Shown piece after piece: positions 7,529 through 13,840 of a DNA stretch of 18,891 bases. Position numbers and translations under genes: made by a program. Position 1 is the stretch's first letter. Every line of letters starts with the position of its first letter. The notes under the pieces are model-generated. The model searched no databases and was not told the DNA's origin. It saw only the letters and a program-made list of their open reading frames with translations. Source of the DNA: Gammaproteobacteria bacterium UBA2810 (lineage in GTDB: Bacteria > Pseudomonadota > Gammaproteobacteria > Enterobacterales > Succinivibrionaceae); NCBI GenBank assembly GCA_002351705.1, contig DEHC01000052.1:1-18891 (forward strand), given 5' to 3'.

Positions 7529-8224
7529 TCAGATGCCGAGCACCTTCTTCACGAACGGTATGGTGAGATAGGAGAGGCGGTGCCCGTCCTCAAGGGAGTG
7601 CTCGAGCAGCGCAAGCGAGCTCATCAGATCCGTCATGCTGCGGGGGAGGCGCGTGATCATGAACCTCGCCGTCTCGTCAGTCAGCTTCATGCCCCTGAGA
7701 CCCGCGCGGAGCTCTAGCGCCCTGATCTTGTCATCGTCAGAAAGCTCCTCCACGTGGAAGGTGACGCCCCAGGAAAGGCGCGTCACAATGTCCTTCCGCG
7801 AGAAGCCCGAGTCAGCCTGCCTCGTGAGCGACGATACGACGAGCCTCTGCCCGCTGCCGTTCTTGACGCTGTTCACGATCTCGTAGATGGCGTTCTCCCA
7901 TTCCGTGTCGCCCGCGACCTGATCCACGTCATCGATGAGGATCACGTCCTCCTTCGCGCGGGAGAGCATCTTCGGGGAAATCCGGAACCGGTCTGTCATG
8001 GAGATGAGAACGGCGGAGCGGCGGCGGTCCTCGCATTCACGGAGGACTGACTTTACGAGGTGGGTCCGGCCGGTACCGTGGTCGCCGTAGAAATAGACTA
8101 TGCTGCTTGACGGATCGCCGGCGACCGCGCCGTGAAGCGCAGTAATCAGCATTGAATTGCCGCCCGCGACGAAGCTGGCGAAAGTATTCTCCGCTGAAAA
8201 CTCATAGTCACACACCAGCTGCAT
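7529..8224 (-). CDS. hda: Hda, DnaA-related regulatory inactivator of replication initiation
   Basis: With the DNA-loaded beta clamp, Hda stimulates ATP hydrolysis by DnaA and prevents re-initiation. The start is ATG 8224-8222: GGAGG lies 7 nt upstream, and the product of 231 residues matches E. coli (233). Walker A is GDHGTGRTH (about residues 47-55), Walker B VILIDD (94-99), the arginine-finger segment TRLSWG (about R149), and the C-terminus LTIPFVKKVLGI is nearly the family ending. The N-terminus MQLVCDYEFSAENTFASF aligns without gaps to E. coli QLSLPLYLPDDETFASF, but only QL of the clamp-binding motif is kept. The order bepA/hda resembles that in E. coli, where the two genes are near neighbours. 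Confidence 0.92.
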   Translation of the reverse strand: MQLVCDYEFSAENTFASFVAGGNSMLITALHGAVAGDPSSSIVYFYGDHGTGRTHLVKSVLRECEDRRRSAVLISMTDRFRISPKMLSRAKEDVILIDDVDQVAGDTEWENAIYEIVNSVKNGSGQRLVVSSLTRQADSGFSRKDIVTRLSWGVTFHVEELSDDDKIRALELRAGLRGMKLTDETARFMITRLPRSMTDLMSSLALLEHSLEDGHRLSYLTIPFVKKVLGI

Positions 8225-8430
8225 GAGGAGTCCTCCGGATCCGTTAAGGACCGCTGCAGGCACACGCCGCAGGGCCCGTTTCATTTTACCCCAAGGGGAA
8301 TTCTAAAAAGCTGATCCGCCCTCAAATAAATGAAAAACAGGCATTGCGGGAGGGATTGCGGGACCGCCTGCAATACGGAAAGGAGTACATGGCTCCAGCC
8401 GCCGCAAAGCGCTCCGGGAGCTGCTTGAAG

Positions 8431-8457
8431 AAAAAGAGCAGCCGGCGGCTGCTCTTT
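8431..8457 (-). terminator. Strong intrinsic terminator of the tandem-module gene
   Basis: AAAGAGCAGCCG (8433-8444) and CGGCTGCTCTTT (8446-8457) are perfect complements. Read on the minus strand, the hairpin comes 26 nt after the stop of the large gene and is followed by a T-rich run (TTTTTCTTC). This is a textbook Rho-independent terminator and separates that gene from hda. Confidence 0.85.
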
Positions 8458-8482
8458 GATTGTGTCCGGTCCGAACGGCGCT

Positions 8483-11400
8483 CTAGGCCTTGGTGCCTGA
8501 TGCCGGGTCAGTGACTTCCCAGTTGAGCCCGCAGGCACGCCTCACCGACGGGATGAAGCGGACAATGCCGAAGATCGCGCCTGAAATGAGGAGCGCGATG
8601 AACACGGCGAGCCAGACCCTTGCAGAGCTTATGACGGTGTTGAGCGATGCGATGTAGGGATCCGCTCCGGTGACCTCGAATACCGCGCCGTCAGCTCCTG
8701 AGGATTTCAAAAGCTTCAGATCATGATAGCTGTACTCGCTCTCATCTCCCGGATCCGCGATGCGGCGGCCGCCGACACGGAGGTTGAGCAGCGAGACCCT
8801 CATGCCTGCCTGATCACCAAGATCAAGGCGGAGGCGCTTCATGGTCTTGTTATTGCGGTTGAGCCTTAACGAGAGGTGCGAGAACTGATCCTTCTGCAGC
8901 CTGAGATCCTGCCGCACTGAATACTGCTCCGCAAAATCACTGTTGAGCCCCTTCATCACGTAGTAGACCTGGGCCTTCATCACACCGTCGCGGTCCGCCT
9001 TTATATCGGCGCTTACCTCGTAGGGCGTGTTCATGGAGAAGAAGCCGAGCGCCCACGCAAGGAAGAAGACCGGCACCGCGATGTAGACAAAGAGGAGCGA
9101 GTCAAGGAAAATCCCCTGCCGTCTCGTGACCTTCTCCGGTGCCTCCGGAGCGCTCTCCCTGCCGTCTCCGGCATCAGCGCCTTCCTCCTGAGCCTTTTCG
9201 CCGCCCTTTTCCTCCGCACCGCCGGAGGCGCTGCCCTCCTCATCCGCAGCATTCTCCTCCTGAGTCTCCCCGGCATCCTCCGCATTCTCCCAGTCAAGGC
9301 CGCAGGCGCGCCTTACCCTGGGGATAAAGCGGACTATGGAGAAGAGCGCTCCCGAGATGAGGAGCGTGACGAGCACTGCCATCCAGATCCTCGCGGAGCT
9401 GATTACGGTGTGCTTCGTCTCAAGGTACGGATCGTTTCCGGTCACCTCGAAAACCGCACCGTCCGCCCCGGAGGAGCTGACGAGCTTCAGATCATGAAGA
9501 TCAAAGATCCCGCTGTCGCCGGCGTTCCCGACGCTGTGCCCGCCGACCATGATGTTCCTCACCGTCACCCGGACGCCTGCCCTGTCACCGAGGTCAAGGC
9601 GGAGGCGCTTCATGGTCTTCTTGGAATGGTTGAGCCTGACGGAGAGGTGCGCGAACTGATCCTTCTGCAGGTTCAGATCGCTCTTCACCGAGTACTCCTC
9701 ACCGTACTGTCTGTTGAGGCCCCTCATGATGTAGAAGACCTGCGCGTTCATCACGCCGCTGTAGTCCGCCCTGATGTCTGCGCTTACCTCATACGGGGTC
9801 TTCAGCGAGAAGAAGCCGAGCGCCCACGCGAGGAAGAATACCGGTAGGGCGATGTAGACAAAGAGTATGGAGTCGAGGAAGATGCCCTTGAGCCGCGTGA
9901 GCCTGCCGGGCATCACCTTATATTTTGGATCACCGGATTCAGCTGTCAGGTACTTCTCCTCTTCAGGGGCCTTCACCGCATCCTTCTCCTCAGGAGCCGC
10001 AGGAGATGATCCCTTCTTTTCAGAAGCCTTTCCGTCCTTTGCGGGCGAGGCCTTTTCTCCATCTTGAGTCTTCTTCTCATCTTCCGGCTCCTTCCCTGAA
10101 TCCAGAGGCTTTTCCGGAGAAGAAGGAGCTTTATCCCCATCCTCTGCGATTTTCCAGTCGAGGCCGCAGGCATTCCGGACAGAGGGGATGAAGCGCACAA
10201 TCGCAAAGAGCGCTCCGGAAATCAGGAAGGCGATGATCAGAGCCCCGAATACCCTGGCACTGCCGTCATTCAGCGGGTACTTCTCCGCCCCATTGGACAC
10301 GATGAAGGGATCCTTCCCGGTGACCTCGAACACCGCATCTCCGGCACCTGCAGGGGAGACAAGCTTCAGATCATGGTAGCCGTACTTTTTCGCATCACCT
10401 GCAGGCGCGACCGCGCGGCCGCCTACCTTAAGGTTCCTGACGGTCACCCTGCCGCCCGCTTTGTCGCCGAGATCAAGCCTGAAGCCGGTGAGCGTGCGGT
10501 CCTTCTGGTTGAGCCTTACGGAGAACGGGACAAACTGCCCCTTCCTGAGGCCCAGATCCTTCCTTACGGAGAAGTTCCCAGCGTAGCTCTTGTTGAGTCC
10601 GTCCATGATGTAGAAGACCTGGGTCTTCATCACACCGTCATAGTCCGCCCTGATGTCGGCGCTCACCTCATAGGAGGTGTCAGGCGTGAAAAAGTCGAGA
10701 GCCCAGCCGAGGAAAAATATGGGGAGCGCTATGTAGATGAAGAGAACCGCGTCAAGGAACAGGGCCTTCTTCCGGCTCACGATCTCAGGCTTCTCCTCCT
10801 GCCCGGAAGAAGCGGCACTGCCGTCCGCAGGGTACTGCTCCTCCGGCGCGTCCTTGGTCTCCGGTGCTTTCTCCGGAGCTCCGGCAGGATCTGCCTTCAC
10901 GCTATCCGAAGGCTTTTCACCCTTCACGTCAGAGGAATCATCCCTTGAAGGCTCCCCGCTCCGGGCTGCAGCCTGCGCCTTCACGGCTGCGTCATCGTTT
11001 TCCCAGTCAAGGCCGCAGGCATGGCGGACGGACGGGATGAAGCGCACGATCGCAAAGAGAGCTCCGGAAATCAGGAAGGCAATGAGCAGGGCACCGAATA
11101 CCCTGCCTTTGCCGTTATTCAGCGGGTACTTCTCCGCGCCCTTAGCCACAATGAAGGGATCCTTTCCCGTGACCTCGAACACCGCCTCACCGGCGCCTGC
11201 AGGTGAGACAAGCTTCAGGTCATGGTAGCCGTAATTCTTGGTGTCGCCTGCGGGCGCGACTGCGCGTCCGCCTACCTTAAGGTTCCTGACAGTTACTTTG
11301 CCTCCTGCCCGGTCGCCGAGGTCAAGGCGGAAGCCGGTGAGCGTACGGTCCTTCTGGTTGAGCCTAAGCGAGAACGGAACAAACTTGTCCTTCTGGAGGC

Positions 11401-12685
11401 TGAGGTCCTTCCTTACCGAGAAGTTCTCGGCGTAGCTCTTGTTGAGTCCGTCCATGATGTAGAAGACCTGGGTCTTCATCACGCCGGCGTAGTCCGCCTT
11501 TATGTCCGCGCTCACCTCATAGGAGGTGTCCGCGGTGAAGAAGTCGAGAGCCCAGCCGAGGAAGAACACGGGGAGCGCTATATAGAGGAATAGCAGCGTG
11601 TCGAAGAAGAGGCCCTTGGCCCTGCTTAGAGGCTCCGGCTTTTCCTCCTCTGCAGCGGCTGCGGTGTCTGCCTCATCCAGCTTCTCCTCAGAACCTTGCT
11701 CTGCAGTGCCGCTCTCTTCTGCAGGCTCAGAAGCTTTCTCCGGAGCATCTGCGGGCTCTGCCTTAACGCTTTCCGAAGGCTTTTCAGCATTCACTTCAGA
11801 GGCATCATCCTTCACGTTTTCCGAAGGCTTCTCCTCCTTCACATCAGATGGCTCATCCTTTGAAGTCTCCGCGCTCCGGGCTGCAGCCTGCGCTTTTGCT
11901 GCTGCATCCTCATTTTCCCAGTCGAGGCCCAATGCATGGCGGACGGACGGGATGAAGCGGAAGATCGCAAAAAGCGCTCCGGAGATGAGAAGAGAAACAA
12001 GAACTGCGCAGAATGCCTTCCCGGCTCCGCTCTCCATCGGGTACTTCTCGGCTCCCTTCGAGAAGAAGAAGGGATCGCGCCCGGTGACCTCGAACACCGC
12101 CTCGCCGGCACCTGCAGGGGAGACGAGCTTCAGATCATGGTAGGCGTAATTCTTGGTGTCGCCTGCCGGTGCGACTGCGCGGCCGCCTACCTTAAGGTTC
12201 CTGACGGTTACCTTTCCTCCGGCCCGGTCACCGAGATCAAGCCTGAAGCCGGTGAGCGTGCGGTCCTTCTGGTTGAGCCTCAGCGAGAAGGGAACGAACT
12301 TGTCCTTCTGGAGGCTGAGGTCCTTCCTTACCGAGAAGTTCTCCGCGTAGCTCTTGTTGAGGCCATCCATAATGTAGAAGACCTGGGTCTTCATCACGCC
12401 CGCGTAGTCCGCCCTGATGTCGGCGCTCACCTCATAGGAGGTGTCCGCGGTGAAGAAGTCGAGAGTCCAGCCGAGGAAGAACACTGGAAGCGCGATATAA
12501 AGGAAAAGGAGCGCGTCGAAGAAGAGGCCCTTGGCCCTGCTCACGCTCTCAGGCTTTTCCGCGGCAGCCTCCGGACCGGTCCCGATCTTCTCCTGAGCTT
12601 CTGATGCCTCAGCTGCGGCGCCTTTCTGCTCGTCCTTGCCTGGTTTCATGTCCACGTCCTCTTTTTCTTCCTTTTCTGAATTCAT
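8483..12685 (-). CDS. Giant membrane protein with five tandem TM-periplasmic-TM modules; family not recognised
   Basis: No known family is recognised. From ATG 12685 the product is 1,400 residues. Five copies of one module lie at about residues 48-258, 352-563, 635-845, 927-1133 and 1185-1391. Each starts with a basic cytoplasmic cap (SRAKGLFFD), then TM1 (LLFLYIALPVFFLGWALDFF), a ~150-residue beta-rich domain (YEVSADI, VFYIMDGLNKSYA, FRLDLGDRAGG, VTVRNLKVGG, YHDLKLVS, AVFEVTGKDPF), TM2 (FLISGALFAIVRFIP) and the motif VRxACGLDWE. That gives ten TM segments with both ends inside. The linkers (93, 71, 81, 51 residues) are rich in E, K, A, S and P and look disordered. The periplasmic domains contain no cysteine. 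Start uncertain: the frame stays open to a GTG at 12919; ATG 12685 has a weak site, ATG 12649 has GAGG at 8 nt. The FRLDLGD...VTVRNLKV pattern recalls beta-sandwich domains of membrane glycan-assembly proteins, so glycan binding is a guess only. Confidence 0.85.
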   Translation of the reverse strand: MNSEKEEKEDVDMKPGKDEQKGAAAEASEAQEKIGTGPEAAAEKPESVSRAKGLFFDALLFLYIALPVFFLGWTLDFFTADTSYEVSADIRADYAGVMKTQVFYIMDGLNKSYAENFSVRKDLSLQKDKFVPFSLRLNQKDRTLTGFRLDLGDRAGGKVTVRNLKVGGRAVAPAGDTKNYAYHDLKLVSPAGAGEAVFEVTGRDPFFFSKGAEKYPMESGAGKAFCAVLVSLLISGALFAIFRFIPSVRHALGLDWENEDAAAKAQAAARSAETSKDEPSDVKEEKPSENVKDDASEVNAEKPSESVKAEPADAPEKASEPAEESGTAEQGSEEKLDEADTAAAAEEEKPEPLSRAKGLFFDTLLFLYIALPVFFLGWALDFFTADTSYEVSADIKADYAGVMKTQVFYIMDGLNKSYAENFSVRKDLSLQKDKFVPFSLRLNQKDRTLTGFRLDLGDRAGGKVTVRNLKVGGRAVAPAGDTKNYGYHDLKLVSPAGAGEAVFEVTGKDPFIVAKGAEKYPLNNGKGRVFGALLIAFLISGALFAIVRFIPSVRHACGLDWENDDAAVKAQAAARSGEPSRDDSSDVKGEKPSDSVKADPAGAPEKAPETKDAPEEQYPADGSAASSGQEEKPEIVSRKKALFLDAVLFIYIALPIFFLGWALDFFTPDTSYEVSADIRADYDGVMKTQVFYIMDGLNKSYAGNFSVRKDLGLRKGQFVPFSVRLNQKDRTLTGFRLDLGDKAGGRVTVRNLKVGGRAVAPAGDAKKYGYHDLKLVSPAGAGDAVFEVTGKDPFIVSNGAEKYPLNDGSARVFGALIIAFLISGALFAIVRFIPSVRNACGLDWKIAEDGDKAPSSPEKPLDSGKEPEDEKKTQDGEKASPAKDGKASEKKGSSPAAPEEKDAVKAPEEEKYLTAESGDPKYKVMPGRLTRLKGIFLDSILFVYIALPVFFLAWALGFFSLKTPYEVSADIRADYSGVMNAQVFYIMRGLNRQYGEEYSVKSDLNLQKDQFAHLSVRLNHSKKTMKRLRLDLGDRAGVRVTVRNIMVGGHSVGNAGDSGIFDLHDLKLVSSSGADGAVFEVTGNDPYLETKHTVISSARIWMAVLVTLLISGALFSIVRFIPRVRRACGLDWENAEDAGETQEENAADEEGSASGGAEEKGGEKAQEEGADAGDGRESAPEAPEKVTRRQGIFLDSLLFVYIAVPVFFLAWALGFFSMNTPYEVSADIKADRDGVMKAQVYYVMKGLNSDFAEQYSVRQDLRLQKDQFSHLSLRLNRNNKTMKRLRLDLGDQAGMRVSLLNLRVGGRRIADPGDESEYSYHDLKLLKSSGADGAVFEVTGADPYIASLNTVISSARVWLAVFIALLISGAIFGIVRFIPSVRRACGLNWEVTDPASGTKA
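8513..9133 (-). repeat. Module 5 of the tandem-repeat membrane protein
   Basis: C-terminal module and sister of module 4 (SMNTPYEVSADIKADRDG, KTMKRLRLDLGDQAG, PYIASLNTVISSARVW). It ends in VRRACGLNWE, followed by a nine-residue tail and the stop at 8485-8483. Confidence 0.85.
9287..9907 (-). repeat. Module 4 of the tandem-repeat membrane protein
   Basis: Forms a second subgroup with module 5: AWALGFFS after TM1, KDQF-HLS-RLN, KTMKRLRLDLGD, SGADGAVFEVTG and NDPYLETKHTVISSARIW before TM2. It ends in VRRACGLDWE. It is clearly more distant from modules 1-3. Confidence 0.85.
10151..10783 (-). repeat. Module 3 of the tandem-repeat membrane protein
   Basis: Belongs to the module 1-3 group (MDGLNKSYA, TLTGFRLDLGDKAGG, GRAVAPAGD) with modest divergence (LGLRKGQFVPFSVRL). 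TM2 is nearly the same as in module 2 and ends in VRNACGLDWK. Confidence 0.85.
10997..11632 (-). repeat. Module 2 of the tandem-repeat membrane protein
   Basis: Periplasmic domain nearly identical to module 1, but its TM2 and C-terminal part (GALLIAFLISGALFAIVRF, then VRHACGLDWE) match module 3 instead. It is therefore a mosaic of its two neighbours. Confidence 0.85.
11753..11848 (-). repeat. Two 48-bp direct repeats inside linker 1
   Basis: Two consecutive 16-residue units, SDVKEEKPSENVKDDA and SEVNAEKPSESVKAEP, lie in the linker between modules 1 and 2. Linker 2 holds one unit of the same type (SDVKGEKPSDSVKADP). This is why linker 1 is the longest. Confidence 0.7.
11912..12544 (-). repeat. 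Module 1 of the tandem-repeat membrane protein
   Basis: First complete module. Its periplasmic domain is almost identical to that of module 2, including a 47-bp exact match (12297-12343 with 11382-11428). TM2 (AFCAVLVSLLISGALFAIF) and the ending VRHALGLDWE differ; it is the only module with Leu in place of the conserved Cys of ACGL. Confidence 0.85.
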
Positions 12686-12754
12686 GTCCGTACCGCGATC
12701 AGCAGCATTCCCGTTTCCGTCCCCGGCAACAGACTTCCCGTCAGGCTGCAAATC

Positions 12755-12850
12755 CTTTTCCCCGTCAAGGCCGCAGGCTCTTCTCACCAGGAAGCGTCCA
12801 AGGTAAAGAAGACATGCCAGTGCCTGAAAACACCAATCAAAAGACAAAAG
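12755..12850 (-). pseudogene. Orphan module end (TM2 plus RACGLDGEK) upstream of the tandem gene
   Basis: In the same frame as the large gene, before its likely start, the sequence reads LLSFDWC, then FQALACLLYLGRFLV, then RRACGLDGEK, followed by a linker-like acidic stretch. This copies the TM2 and juxtamembrane ending of a module (RFIPSVRRACGLDWEN) with no periplasmic domain before it. It looks like the remnant of a former sixth module. It could still be translated if the GTG at 12919 were used, adding one odd TM segment. Confidence 0.5.
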
Positions 12851-12872
12851 CCGCGGGCATCTGCCCCGGGCT
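12838..12872 (-). terminator. Terminator-like hairpin after the single-module gene
   Basis: On the minus strand AGCCCGGGGCA (12872-12862) pairs with TGCCCGCGGCT (12859-12849), 9 of 11 positions, with a 2-nt apparent loop. TTTTGTCTTTT follows directly. It lies about 30 nt past the stop of the 208-residue gene. If active it uncouples that gene from the large one and argues against translation from 12919. Confidence 0.5.
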
Positions 12873-12902
12873 CTGAGCCTTTCTCCGTCTGCCGTGCAAC
12901 GG

Positions 12903-13529
12903 TCACTTCCTCGAGCCACCGAGCCCCGCTAGCCTTCTGAGGACCGGGATGCGGACTACGATGAGGAAAAGGACTGCTGAGAGGAGACCCGCGCAGATCC
13001 CGGAGACAATGACCTTCCCCGGGAAATTCACCGGATGGAGGGTCTCGATATACGGGGCCGGGCCGGTGACCTTAAGCACGGCGGAATCCTTCCTTGTCTC
13101 AGAGAGCTCAAGATCATGGAGCGCGACGGCGCCTTTGTCCGAGACCGGGAAGTTTTTCCCGCTGACGGTGAACCTCTTAATCTCAACCGTGTCTATGCCG
13201 CTCTCGCGGAGCCTCACGAACTCAGCCCTCACGCCGCTCACGGCCTTCCCTCCCGCGCGGATGATCCCGTTCGCGCCGGTGAAGTCATCGGCGTGGAGGA
13301 ATATCCTGGAGTCAAGCGAGTGCGCGCTGTCATAATCCTCTGCCCCGCCGTCCGTCCGGAAATAGACCTTTACCGGGATCTCGGCGTCAGACGAGCCCTT
13401 CGCCAGAAGGAAGAACTTCTGGTAGTCAGGATAGGAGAACAGCCCCGCGCCCCACGCGAGGACGTAGACCGGCACCGCGATGTACACAAAGAGGACTGCC
13501 AGGCGAAAAAATGATATATTTCTGGTCAT
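12903..13529 (-). CDS. Single-module membrane protein related to the tandem-module protein; function unknown
   Basis: A 208-residue protein with the same plan as one module of the large neighbour: TM1 (LAVLFVYIAVPVYVLAWGAG, residues about 10-29), a periplasmic domain of about 140 residues, TM2 (about 172-193) and a short basic end (RIPVLRRLAGLGGSRK). Shared landmarks are FVYIAVPV...LAW at TM1 and HDLEL, DSAVLKVTG, PYIETLHPV before TM2, matching HDLKL, GAVFEVTG, DPYIASLNTV in module 5. The central part is divergent (IPVKVYFRTDGG, IEIKRF-like segment VEIKRFTVSG). It has no linker, so it would be a lone unit with both ends inside. ATG 13529 has only a weak upstream GTGG. It has its own promoter and a strongly folded leader. 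Confidence 0.8.
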   Translation of the reverse strand: MTRNISFFRLAVLFVYIAVPVYVLAWGAGLFSYPDYQKFFLLAKGSSDAEIPVKVYFRTDGGAEDYDSAHSLDSRIFLHADDFTGANGIIRAGGKAVSGVRAEFVRLRESGIDTVEIKRFTVSGKNFPVSDKGAVALHDLELSETRKDSAVLKVTGPAPYIETLHPVNFPGKVIVSGICAGLLSAVLFLIVVRIPVLRRLAGLGGSRK

Positions 13530-13567
13530 GTTTCAATCCACGCTCTGAGGCTCTGCAGCATCAGGCT

Positions 13568-13632
13568 GCGCCGCATCCCAAGCAGGATCCCGCGGCCGGG
13601 CAGGCCGCCTGCGGGAGATCCTGCCGCGGCGC
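13568..13632 (-). promoter_or_regulatory. Long hairpin in the 5' leader of the single-module gene
   Basis: GCAGGATC (13582-13589) pairs with GATCCTGC (13617-13624); inside this CCGC/GCGG and GGCC/GGCC pair around a 5-nt loop. Outside it GCGCCGC (13568-13574) pairs with GCGGCGC (13626-13632). The structure occupies most of the ~110-nt leader between the promoter and the ATG, so it may control translation or stability. No known riboswitch is recognised. Confidence 0.5.
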
Positions 13633-13647
13633 TGCAATAATGGCGCT

Positions 13648-13656
13648 ATTCTAGCA
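13648..13656 (-). promoter_or_regulatory. Putative extended -10 promoter of the single-module gene
   Basis: Minus-strand TGCTAGAAT (13656-13648) is an extended -10. No good -35 is present. Transcription would start near 13641 and run through the hairpin leader. Confidence 0.5.
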
Positions 13657-13769
13657 GACAAAGCGCCGCCGTTCATGAAAACATGACATGTAAGGGGACA
13701 GTAAAAATTCATTTTTGGGCCCGCGGACAAAATAATGAGCTCAAATTCATGACCAACTGTGCGTTCCTT

Positions 13770-13778
13770 TGCTAAAAT
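13770..13778 (+). promoter_or_regulatory. Putative extended -10 promoter of pta
   Basis: TGCTAAAAT (13770-13778) is an extended -10. The -35 position (about 13750-13755) reads TGACCA and overlaps the TCAAATTCATGACC sequence. The leader to the GTG start is about 55 nt. Confidence 0.5.
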
Positions 13779-13840
13779 CTGCACTGAACCTTAGATTTCA
13801 CAGCAATTCGTGTTCATTATCAACAAAAGAGGTTAATGAA

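Larger units (their letters stand above)
13530..13840. other. Divergent intergenic region, single-module gene / pta
   Basis: These 311 bases hold the minus-strand promoter and folded leader of the single-module gene, a CATG-rich stretch near 13674-13690, TCAAATTCATGACC (13741-13754), and the pta promoter. No gene is seen; in particular no ackA precedes pta here. Confidence 0.6.

Noticed and set aside
8389..8514. 41-codon basic ORF on plus after AAAGGAG
   Set aside because: It runs through the terminator hairpin and into the 3' end of the large gene antisense; the spacing to the ATG is only 3 nt and the composition reflects the hairpin.
9031..12604. Many repeated antisense frames across the module gene
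   Set aside because: They repeat because the sense modules repeat. They lack TM segments or domains of their own, and the sense protein is coherent.
8483..12919. Possible CRISPR or other DNA-level repeat array
   Set aside because: The repeats are long protein-coding modules in one frame with linkers of variable length, not short direct repeats with spacers.
13769..13840. Start of pta upstream at 13769
   Set aside because: This stretch contains the extended -10 promoter and the extra residues do not match Pta; GTG 13841 aligns with known N-termini.
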